From assembly GCA_021613535.1 (NCBI GenBank), contig CP075496.1, positions 10,292,001-10,356,000 on the forward strand: a DNA stretch of 64,000 bases, written 5' to 3'. A program made the translations under genes and the position numbers. The DNA is from Adineta vaga (taxonomy: Eukaryota; Rotifera). The notes beneath the pieces were generated by a model. It had not been told where the DNA came from. It saw nothing but the letters and a program-made list of their open reading frames with translations, and did no database searches. The first letter of the stretch is position 1; each line of letters opens with the position of its first letter. This document shows positions 23,399 to 32,146 of the stretch, piece after piece.

Positions 23399-25605
23399 AT
23401 CGATCCTCCAGAGATATGTTCGATCATTACATGCAATTGCTGATGAGATTTTCGGGTTGGTTTTTCTCATCCTAATGTCTGTTGATCGATCAATTGATAG
23501 ATCGCTAGATCAAACTATACATTACATGGTTCGATAAACAAGGTCTATGGAAAGGATAAAAGATGAAAGAAATTGCAAATGAATATCTCAATTAAAGGAA
23601 AAGCATTTCATCATATTGAGCATCTCTCGGAACACATGTTAAAATGAGACAAAATATGACGGAAAAAAGTGCCATTCGCACATATTCTATTCTTTCTATG
23701 AATTGACACACATAGATGAGAGAGGAAACAGTTGCCACTACTAATTATATCAAGTTTCTTTCTTCCTTTTTTTGATTTTCATCGACAATTATTAGCTATA
23801 GAAGTATATCAGATCTTTGAATGTAATATCATTCGAGGGAAGTAAATCTTTTCTTTTCATCAATTAACCGGATTCTTTTTCTATTCATTGTCAGGTTGCA
23901 TAAATGAAGAAAAAGAAAAGGACTTTTTTTTTCTCTTTCTAATCTGACATTTGTTCGTTGCTTTGAGCGAGTTAGTTCACTTCTGGTTTCTTTTCAATAA
24001 AAGAAACAAGCAAGTCTTAATACAAACTAATTTAAATTATTGTTATGATTTGCCTTCTTTCGTGCTTGTCAATAGTCAACATGTTTCTTTTCATTTCTTC
24101 TTCTCTCAATTTTCGGTCACTCTCCATTTGATTCTCTCTCCCCCTTTTTTTTACTAATCAATAGATTCATCTTTAGACGTTCATGCTGAACAAAAAATAT
24201 TCTAGACTTCTGTTTATTTCAACTCCCGAGATAGAGAAGAAGAAGAAGAAGAGGCAGGAGATGAAGAACAACGTATGCTTTTGTTCGGATACGGCCGAAC
24301 AAAGCCATGGTCGCTCGCCTTTTCCCCTCTTCTCTGTTCATCGCAATTGCTTTATATTTATACCAAAAGAGTGCGAACACGCACTCATCACTATCCTTCA
24401 TGATAAAAGATGATGATGACAACGAAAACAATTAATTTTGTTAATGTTCCGCATTTCTAATCACATTAACAAGCAACAACAACTAGAAGACTACTTTAGT
24501 TTTTCGCTTTTTCTCTTTTCCTATTCTTGTTTCTATCTTTCCCTCTGTGTGTCTCTTCTTCCATTTTGAAAGGATAAACTTGTATCTATTTATTGTCAAG
24601 CAAACAAGTACTCAGAAGACAATTTATTGTCATTGTTTATGCGTAGGTTATCAGTTGTAACGCAAAATATAATGCGTAAATCTATTAAAATGTGAGTAAC
24701 TTCCTGTTATCAATAGAAAATGACGATGAAAAACTTAACTCATCCTTTTATATTCATGTTCTATTATTTTTGATTTGATTTCATATCCGGTAAGTTGATC
24801 ATTTCTCGAAGTCATCAAAGCACGTTTACATCTGGTGAAGTACAAGAAAAATACATCCTTGAATAGCATTTTCATTCATATTGAGTATATAATTAATATT
24901 TTTCGAAGAGAACAAAAGACGTCTTTTTTTTACTAAGAAGAAGAAGAAAATGTGAAGATAAACAAGAAGAAAAGAATCGTCGTTCGAATTTACATAATTG
25001 AGTAGGAAATAAACTGGATTAAGGGTTAGTCGTATCCTTTGAGAAGATACTACTCATTTCCGAAAGAACTAACAAAACAAAAAAAATATTCTCAATTCAA
25101 TTATACGAATTATGAAAAACTAGTTGTTGGTTTTCTTTTCGCCTTTTATTTTTATTGTAAACAATGAATATGAGTGTTAAAGTATGTATTTTAAACACCT
25201 TGTTCTGGTTACGTTTACACAGCGAAATGTAAAAGAAAGATTTCGATAGATAGCGAGTTGATATTGTGAATGTACGAATATTTTTAGTAAAATAGATAAT
25301 TGAATCATGTCAAAATGCAGTAAATACTAAGCACATTTATTATGTGTAAGATATAGAACAACTTGTCACATTCGTATAAAGATTAGATAAAGAATGTATT
25401 TTCAATATTCATTGAGTTCATTCAGTTGATATTTACATTCATGTAATACCGACTATGACAACCTGTACAGATCTTAACATTTTTCAAATTAATCGAGCGA
25501 AAATATCAGTATACTATAGATATAGAGTGCACACCTGATTTTCTATTTTCTCTTCGTCTCTTTATGATATATGTATAGTTCAGTAACACTATCATCCTTG
25601 ATCAA

Positions 25606-25639
25606 ATATCTATATCTATATCTATATCTATATATATAT
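25606..25639 (+). repeat. TATATC hexamer array
   Basis: Four or so tandem TATATC units followed by (TA)n, about 300 bp before the GPCR acceptor. Confidence 0.75.
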
Positions 25640-25910
25640 TTCTCATCAGATCAATACAATAACTAACCATTTCATTCTCTCATCATAACGTATAGAAAAC
25701 ATAAATGAATGCGGAAATATACCTTAATAGCTCTCGGAACAGGAAACTTCTGGAGTCGAATCTATTTAGGCAATACTTTGTTTTATATACAAAATACTAC
25801 GTTCATTGGTTTTAGAACAATTGAGAAGGTTTTGCGCTTGTTTGATGACAATTTTTTTTGCTTTGATTGACGATATATATATATATAACTACAACTTTCT
25901 TACTTTTCAG

Positions 25911-25928
25911 ATGAATGTTCTTATCTAA
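25911..25928 (+). promoter_or_regulatory. minimal upstream ORF in the GPCR leader
   Basis: An ATG directly after the acceptor at 25910 opens a five-codon frame (MNVLI, stop) that closes 21 nt before the GPCR start codon. If the leader is spliced as drawn, ribosomes meet this start first and would have to scan past it or reinitiate. Confidence 0.4.
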
Positions 25929-25949
25929 TCCGGTCAAATTCGATTCTCC

Positions 25950-27188
25950 ATGAATGATCATGTAGTTTTATCCTCGACAGCTTTAGCTGACGATCATAAT
26001 TTAACAATAATTCTTTTAAATAATCACACGTCTGATTCAATAGAATTAACAACAAATTGTAGTGTTGCATTACAATATACATTTGTTGAACATATTTTCT
26101 ATTTATATTTCATGTCACCATTATGTCTTATTGGTCTTATTTTAAATGTTATCAATTTAATTGTCTTTTCCGATCGTTCATTTAAAAATTTAACATTTAA
26201 ATATTTACGTTTAATTGCATTTGTTGATTGTATTACATGCATATTAGTATTTATCTATTGTATTACGAATTATACACGACCACGAACATTAAATGATAAA
26301 TATTTTCGTATATGGTATTTAGTGAATGTCTATTTTCCTATGGCAAATATAACAGCAGCATGTAATGTTTTATTAACAATAACGGTAACTATTGAACGAC
26401 TTGTTAGTGTACGTTGGCCAATGTCAAAACAACGATTATTTAATCCCAATCGTGTTTTATTAACTTTAATTATTTGTTTTCTATTTCCAGTACTTGCTAA
26501 TTCGGTTAATTTTCTTGTATATAAAGTTGGTGAATGTAATAATCTTGACGTTACAATTATTGCTACAACACAAGCATATAAATATTTTGGTATATGTAAA
26601 GAAATTGTTTTACGTTTTATTCCAATATGTATTCTAATATGTTCAAATTGTTTGTTATTATCAACTGTACATGCGGCCAATAAAAAATTTAAACCGGCAA
26701 AAAAATCAACTCAATCATTAACAATAACAACAACGTCGATTTCACTTCAACCATCATCGAATGGTTGTGATACGAAACCGATTAATAAATATATATCAGA
26801 ATCTCAATCTCAAACCGATAGTCTTCTACCGATTTCTCCTGATGAAAATACGAATGGTCAACAACGTTCATCATTTGTTGCGGCAAATTCAAAAAGTAAA
26901 ATGCATATAAGAAAACAACAACAAGAAAAACAATTAACAATTATGCTTGTTTGGTTATCTACACTTTATTTATGTGGACAAATTCCAATGTTATTCGCCT
27001 ATCCAAATTTTGTTTTCAAAGATACAAGAAAAGCTTCATATAAATATTACGCATTAGTTGTTAATCTTTTGGAATTAGTGACATATTTGGCCAATTTTTT
27101 TATTTATGTGAAATTTACTACACAATATCAACAAGTTTTTCGTACAAAAATTAAACAGCTCTTTTTTTGTTTCTTTAAAACTTCATAA
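25950..27188 (+). CDS. class A (rhodopsin-like) GPCR, peptide-receptor type
   Basis: Seven-transmembrane receptor of the plasma membrane, 412 residues in one exon. The extracellular N-terminus has several N-glycosylation sequons (NLT, NHT, NCS). TM1 is near residues 55-75 with the class A GxxxN-like pair (LIGLILNVINLIVF). TM2 follows LTFKYLRLIAFVDC. TM3 ends in ERLVSVRWP, the E/DRY position. A long third intracellular loop of about 95 residues is Ser/Thr/Gln-rich. TM6 carries the W-containing LVWLSTLYLCGQIP, and TM7 ends NFFIYVKF, an NPxxY variant with P missing. The architecture resembles the FMRFamide/neuropeptide receptor clade that is expanded in bdelloids. Ligand and G protein cannot be deduced. 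The start at 25950 follows an acceptor and a tiny uORF. Confidence 0.9.
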   Translation: MNDHVVLSSTALADDHNLTIILLNNHTSDSIELTTNCSVALQYTFVEHIFYLYFMSPLCLIGLILNVINLIVFSDRSFKNLTFKYLRLIAFVDCITCILVFIYCITNYTRPRTLNDKYFRIWYLVNVYFPMANITAACNVLLTITVTIERLVSVRWPMSKQRLFNPNRVLLTLIICFLFPVLANSVNFLVYKVGECNNLDVTIIATTQAYKYFGICKEIVLRFIPICILICSNCLLLSTVHAANKKFKPAKKSTQSLTITTTSISLQPSSNGCDTKPINKYISESQSQTDSLLPISPDENTNGQQRSSFVAANSKSKMHIRKQQQEKQLTIMLVWLSTLYLCGQIPMLFAYPNFVFKDTRKASYKYYALVVNLLELVTYLANFFIYVKFTTQYQQVFRTKIKQLFFCFFKTS

Positions 27189-27302
27189 TAACAGAGCAAA
27201 CAAAACTAGCAACAACAAATGTACACTGATACTTCTTTTCTTCTTCTTCTCCTTATCTATCCTTTTGTTTCACTCTTTATCTATATATTTTTCTTTAATT
27301 TG

Positions 27303-27766
27303 TTATAGTGTATTACCGCTGAAGAGTAAATATAAGATATAAGAAAGTACACTTTTATTCTTTTCTCTATGAAATTCAAATTTCTCGTCAAAATGAATAT
27401 TGATTATACTTCGGTTATCATTGTTTTTTCCTCGACAGAATATTGTCGATTCTAATACCGTTTCTTCATAAAAAGAACGTTCAATACGCTTGAAACTATC
27501 ACTGATTGGCACTGAATAGACATCATTTAGATCAGAACTGACAAAAATAGTATAGTGGGTTCGAGGTTCTTTCATTCTGTTTGTGGCAAGTGTAATTTTC
27601 GTAGGAAGTAGATAAGCACGAAGAATGCGTAAAAAAAACTAAAAGATATTTTTAGAGTTACCTCTTTGAATATCATGATTTTTAAAAAATCATTTTCCTT
27701 ATAACTAGATAGATTATATATATACATATACATATAGCAACTTTTCTTCATTTGACTTATTTTCAA
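27303..27766 (-). CDS. weak hypothetical protein, possibly frameshifted
   Basis: Two overlapping minus-strand frames. The right one (27572-27766) starts MKISQMKKSCY and runs through MIFKEVTLKISF. The left one (27303 to about 27637) reads LRILRAYLLPTKITLATNRM, then KEPRTHYTIF. The left frame is not low-complexity and uses ordinary codons. The two would join if a run of eight T near 27630 (plus-strand A) had one more base. The alternative, a GT-AG intron, would be only 23 nt, too short to be believed. No family is recognised. Chance ORF remains quite possible. Confidence 0.28.
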
Positions 27767-27777
27767 CTATTAATACA

Positions 27778-28416
27778 ATGGCAACAAATAACAATTCAAG
27801 GATATCCTGTTGTCAATGCTCTAGAATGACCGAAACATATACATGTAATAAATGTCAGAAAGCGTTCTGTTTTGAACACTTAGAAGATCATCGTAAACAA
27901 CTTGCGGAAAAAATGAAACTGATTCAACAAGAATACAACGTTCTTAAAGGTCATATTAATCCACAGAATATGAACAAGACATTGTTGGAAAAGATTGATA
28001 AATCAGAAAAAGAATTTATCAAAACAATTCGAGATATAATGGCATATCTTCGAGCTAGATCGACAGAATTAACTGAAGAAACAAACAGACGACTTTCAAA
28101 TTTAATGGATATTTTATCCGATGAACTTCATTTTGGTCAAGAAGATAATAGATTTGCAGAAGAGGATCTAGATCGATGGACAATACAAATGAAAGACATA
28201 CAAGAGAATCTAGAAAAACAATTTGAGTATACACTTGCTTGGGAAATTTCTTCGGCTCTCAATGATATAAAAGCAAAAATTCCCGTCGAAACTAGAGTAG
28301 AACCGGATCCTATACAGGTTAGTAGTATTCCTTTAGATATTATATTAAAAATGAATTCATCACAGCTGACAAACGGTTCTACTGTATATATTACTAGCGC
28401 AGGTACCCGATGTTAG
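27778..28416 (+). CDS. B-box-type zinc-finger coiled-coil protein
   Basis: 212 residues if read as one exon. Residues 11-40 carry a Cys/His cluster of B-box type: CCQCSRM, YTCNKCQKAFCFEHLEDH. A helical, charged coiled-coil region to about residue 165 follows (LIQQEYNVLKGHI, LLEKIDKSEKEFIKTI). This arrangement is common in bdelloid TRIM-like families lacking a RING. The end is uncertain. A good donor (CAG|GTTAGT at 28317/28318, phase 0) and an acceptor at 28452 would instead join an open exon, 28453-28715 (KTTEDAERVVLQNFYLL), which ends at a GTGAGT donor. The product could be part of the same transcript as the MavL-like ORF downstream, but I found no splice junction that joins them convincingly. 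Confidence 0.7.
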   Translation: MATNNNSRISCCQCSRMTETYTCNKCQKAFCFEHLEDHRKQLAEKMKLIQQEYNVLKGHINPQNMNKTLLEKIDKSEKEFIKTIRDIMAYLRARSTELTEETNRRLSNLMDILSDELHFGQEDNRFAEEDLDRWTIQMKDIQENLEKQFEYTLAWEISSALNDIKAKIPVETRVEPDPIQVSSIPLDIILKMNSSQLTNGSTVYITSAGTRC

Positions 28417-29124
28417 TGCAGAACCTTCTAGATTGAAAATTTCATATTTCAGAAAACGACAGAGGATGCCGAGAGGGTTGTGCTTCAAAATTTTTATCTA
28501 TTACCACGACATATCCCGCCATGCATATCTCAGATAGCACAATCTATACTGTGCAACATTCCAAATTCACCCGTTTTCTTACAGTGCCCGATCCAATTTT
28601 GTCTCGATTTCAGTTCGAACCTAAAAAGCCTTAGACTTCGAGTTAAAGCTTCGTCTATCGCGAATACAAACACGTCCACGATACAGCATAATAGCCCAAC
28701 GAATAATGTGTCGGGGTGAGTATCTTACTCCTGAATCGCCCACACTTCCGTGTAAGACAATCAGACCAGTGTGAAAACGTAGTAACAGATGGATATTCTA
28801 AAGATCGATCGAATAAGTTAGTCGAAATTGGGTTAAGTTTCAACAAGCTTTCAGCTACCACCCCCTTTCGACTTTTCCTTGTACATACGTACGTGTCATA
28901 GATAGTTCGGTAACCTTAGCTATCAAATAACCACCTGCGTGAAATTTCACTCAGACACCCTTCCTAACCCCTCCCCTCACCTCCATCACTATCGCCAACC
29001 CCCCCTCTCAACCTTCCATTGAACTTAGGATACTGCCATAAGAAGTTTGATGACCATAGCTATTTCAAGGACTGAATGCATAGCGAACAAATAGACAAAC
29101 ATTTTTCTTTACATATATATATAG
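28417..29124 (+). other. GC-richer segment with a candidate exon
   Basis: Base composition rises well above the surroundings, with a pyrimidine/C-rich patch at about 28950-29020 (repeated CCTCCC/CCCCC). It includes an open frame at 28453-28715 bounded by an acceptor (atttcag) and a GTGAGT donor, probably an exon of the B-box gene. The remainder has no recognised content. At 29124 a further acceptor (atatatatag) precedes the frame of the next ORF. Confidence 0.4.
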
Positions 29125-29205
29125 ATACCAACAGCATATCCGTGCATCTCATTCGCCGTTACTCAAGCGACTGATGGACAAATAGATTCTCTTTTCAAAG
29201 ATCTT

Positions 29206-30414
29206 ATGATTTTGAAACCTATGGAAAGAAATAGACCTGTAAGTGATACATGCGAGATTCAAACAAATCAAATGGAAAACTTTCTATTACAAACATTTGG
29301 CTTTAGGAGTGTTCCTAGAGAATTTATTGTTCATCGCGTAAGGGCCTTCCACTTAAATGAATATCCACATCAGATGCGACCGCAGAGAATTATACATTTT
29401 CCCAATATGTCTAGTAATTCATTTCCTATGACTATATCGGAAATTATAAGCTGGCAATATTCTTATAAAGTTTATGCAAATAAAATTGACTCAGAAATGA
29501 CAAAAGAGTTTTTGCACAAAGCTTTACAAGGTAAAAGCACAGATGGTAAAGAAGCTTTTTGGATGAAATTCGTTGTTCGTATTTCAACATGTCCTATCTT
29601 GATGGAATCTGATGGCAAAGTGATTCATCGTAGACTATCTGAAGATTGGTCTAATCGGATCAAACTTATTTCAGCGTCTGGCATTGATTTTGCTGGTCGG
29701 AAACATGATATTGGTGACATTCAATATTATATAACTAACTGGCAAGAAGTGTTTCAACTGGATCTTAGGACAAATTCGTTAATGGTTTCTAATGGCAGAG
29801 ACTTTATACCAGTCAAAAATGGACCCGCAGCCATACTTAATGAAGGACGTCTTCGAGATAGTCTTGTACGTATGGTCAGATTACGATTACGAGCATGCGA
29901 TAAAGAAGGTGTACAGATTGTTGTCGAAACAGGTATTGGATTGGACGTCTTCTCAGGCAAACAAATTGGAATTGACCAAAAAGTACGACAATTTTCAGCA
30001 CAAGCTATTCGAAAAGTGCTCGAAGAAGATGGACAAAAATATAGAAATATTCGCGCTGTTGTACTCGCTTTACCAACAAGCGATCAAAACATATCAAGTA
30101 CAGATGTTTCCGACACTTTTCATGATTTCGAGAATGAATTTCGTAATTCGAACTACAATGGTCCTATTCCAGTACTAATTGCTGATCAAGATATGCATCG
30201 ATTGACTATCGCTATCGCTCGTCAAGGTTTTACCGTATCAGAACTAAATCCAGCTGATTCAAATGGTGTCTTTGGTGGATACTGGCAAAATCGATGGCCA
30301 GCCGTGGAAGAAAAACTTGCATTAACAACAGTTGGTTTACTCGTACAACATCATCTGATTAATCCAGAAGTTCTCAAGAGAGAGAATTATTATTTTTTAG
30401 ATTTTAATGAATGA
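29206..30414 (+). CDS. MavL/DUF4804-like candidate macrodomain protein
   Basis: 402 residues from the first ATG; the frame is open back to 29125, just after an acceptor, so an upstream exon is likely. The C-terminal half has the features I associate with the DUF4804/MavL group, a divergent macrodomain family known from Legionella effectors (ADP-ribose hydrolase type). These are VVETGIGLDVFSGKQIG, a helix SAQAIRKVLEEDG, a strand NIRAVVLALP, a strand PIPVLIADQDMH, then FTVSELNPADSNGVFGGYWQ and KLALTTVGLLVQHH. The N-terminal half has no recognised domain. Family assignment rests on memory of motif layout, not on a search, and activity is inference. If right, it would be a candidate for horizontal acquisition. 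An AATAAA follows at 30500. Confidence 0.5.
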   Translation: MILKPMERNRPVSDTCEIQTNQMENFLLQTFGFRSVPREFIVHRVRAFHLNEYPHQMRPQRIIHFPNMSSNSFPMTISEIISWQYSYKVYANKIDSEMTKEFLHKALQGKSTDGKEAFWMKFVVRISTCPILMESDGKVIHRRLSEDWSNRIKLISASGIDFAGRKHDIGDIQYYITNWQEVFQLDLRTNSLMVSNGRDFIPVKNGPAAILNEGRLRDSLVRMVRLRLRACDKEGVQIVVETGIGLDVFSGKQIGIDQKVRQFSAQAIRKVLEEDGQKYRNIRAVVLALPTSDQNISSTDVSDTFHDFENEFRNSNYNGPIPVLIADQDMHRLTIAIARQGFTVSELNPADSNGVFGGYWQNRWPAVEEKLALTTVGLLVQHHLINPEVLKRENYYFLDFNE

Positions 30415-30499
30415 ATAAGTTAGTCATTTTCAATCTAAACATTCGGTATTACATTCATAATGATATATCGTTTTATTTGTTTAACGTTTTGTTTTGAAT

Positions 30500-30505
30500 A
30501 ATAAA
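30500..30505 (+). terminator. AATAAA poly(A) signal of the MavL-like gene
   Basis: Hexamer about 85 nt after the stop codon at 30412-30414. Confidence 0.5.
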
Positions 30506-30716
30506 ACATTGTGAAAAAAAACATGAGGAATATAGATTTTCCTACGTATTTTTTTCCTTATCTGTAGATAATTAGAATATTTACAATAAGACAAAGACAA
30601 GTTTCTTCCGTATTCTTCGTTGTTAAAAAAAAATGTTTGTTCATGCATTCCTCAATAATAGAGCGTCGATTTGAGATATTGCGAAAAAAAAGTTAAGAAT
30701 GTTCTTTTTATGTATA

Positions 30717-31143
30717 TTAACAATCAAGAAAATCAGATGCAACAAGTAATTCCAATACCACTTGAGTATCAATAGGAAATTCAGGAATATCGATCGATGA
30801 ACTAATAAGAAAACATATTCAAATTATAGTTTAAAACATGTAATAAATCTTACTTTGTATATTTAGCTTTATAAGCAAAATAGCGACACACATTTATAAG
30901 AACATGAGAAGGAATATCTTTAAGATAGATTTCATTTGGTTGTGATTCAGAATATTGTCCAGGTCCACTAAGCATATTTTTGATTGTTGGTGATGCACTT
31001 GTAGCAAAATCACGACGAACAACAAATTCATGACCATCTGACGAGATTAATTTCAAGTATATTGAATCAGGTCCTTCCAAACCACCGCAAACATTTGGTG
31101 TTGTACCTGAAGACGACGTTGCACCTGTCGTTTCTATAGGCAT
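30717..31143 (-). CDS. ELOC: elongin C
   Basis: Skp1-like adaptor that joins elongin B, BC-box proteins and Cul2/Cul5 ubiquitin ligases, and also part of the elongin (SIII) elongation factor. Exons 30854-31143 and 30801-30717 encode 124 residues (human 112). Near-identical family blocks are [57 protein letters not shown], and the C-terminus [17 protein letters not shown] ending in the invariant ANFLDC-type tail (ASDFLDC). The intron lies within YTN|SS (phase 2). The N-terminal 18 residues (Thr/Ser/Gly) are extra. An acceptor (ttttgtag) sits 32 nt upstream of the ATG. Confidence 0.97.
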
Positions 31144-32056
31144 GACGTCGTAGTTCTCAATCAGATGAAAAAAATCTACAAAACAAAGATAAAGAAAATG
31201 AAGTGTCTGTTAAAATATGTCCTTTTGTCATTACTTATTAGTTTATTTGATTAAAACGAAAAGAAAAAGACAAGCTATTAAATGTATGATATTTATTTGA
31301 ATTGTCGAGAGAAGAAAGAAAAAAAAGAGATGATCTCCAATAGAAGAGAGAAAAAGAGCGCGTACAGAACAGTTATGAGAGAAATACACACACGCACACA
31401 CACACACACTTGACAAAAACTCTTCTTCTGCGGTTATACACAAAAAAGAACAAAAAGGATAGATAGCATTTTGTGGCAAAGAAAAGAAAAGAGAAAGAGA
31501 GAAAAGACAACCGCACAAGTATCTAGAAGGTTAATACGAACGAGAATCACTGTTCTAGTAATTAATTTATGAATATGTAATTTCGAATATACGAGAAAAA
31601 AAGAACAAACGAAATCGAAAGTAAAAGGACTAAACACAAACACGAACACACTATTCAGTCGCGAGAAAAAAAAACGAGAGATTTGCGAGAGAAGAAAAAT
31701 TTTGCCTAAAAAACAAGTCAGACGTGCATACAGCATCAGCAGCGACTAGATATTGAAGAGAAAAAAAACGAATATGTGATCGAATTGTTGCTTGTCTGCT
31801 TATTCATCTGTGTCGATATTATTATGCACGCGCATAGTTTTTCAATCATAATCATTAGAATCTCTCCTCTTTTTCCTCTTCTTGATATGTATACATTAAA
31901 AAAAGAAAGAAAAAGAATATGAGATGAGACGCGCGCGTCACCGATGTGTTCTATGCAAAAGAAAAACAAAAAACCAAGAAAAAGAAAAGAGAGAGATACA
32001 ATCAAATGACTAGAATTCTTTCAGGGAGAAATATATAATTCATATACATATGTATG

Positions 32057-32090
<34 letters not shown>

Positions 32091-32146
32091 GTTATCTCAG
32101 ACCAGCTGAGATCAGACGAAAGAAAAGGAGAGGAAAGAAAACGATC
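31144..32146. other. 5' flank of elongin C and 3' flank of the DGK gene
   Basis: Purine-rich (A/G) DNA on the plus strand over most of 31250-32000, with a (CA)n run at 31385-31410 and (TA)n(TG)n at 32051-32090. Minus-strand ORFs here are Phe/Leu/Ser strings from this bias and are not genes. Confidence 0.55.
32051..32090 (+). repeat. (TA)n(TG)n microsatellite
   Basis: About 13 TA units followed by six TG units, 57 bp from the DGK stop codon. Confidence 0.85.

Larger units (their letters stand above)
18039..25910. other. 8 kb gene-free block upstream of the GPCR
   Basis: No exon could be supported on either strand. Only simple repeats stand out: (GAA)n 19461-19494, (TTA)n 20834-20861, (TTTC)n near 22454-22482, TA/TG at 23375-23398 and a TATATC hexamer array at 25606-25639. 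The block ends in a clean acceptor (tacttttcag, 25901-25910). It may hold a distant 5' UTR exon plus a long intron of the GPCR, or regulatory DNA. Confidence 0.5.

Noticed and set aside
26330-26680. 116-codon minus-strand ORF
   Set aside because: Antisense shadow of the GPCR TM3-TM5 coding region.
28655-30178. ORFs at 28655-28861 (-), 28716-28901 (+), 29754-29960 (-) and 29792-30178 (+)
   Set aside because: The last two are shadows of the MavL-like frame. The first two lie in the GC-richer segment and have no acceptable splice or start context.
31243-32005. Three minus-strand ORFs rich in Phe/Leu/Ser
   Set aside because: Produced by the purine-rich plus strand in the elongin C 5' flank.
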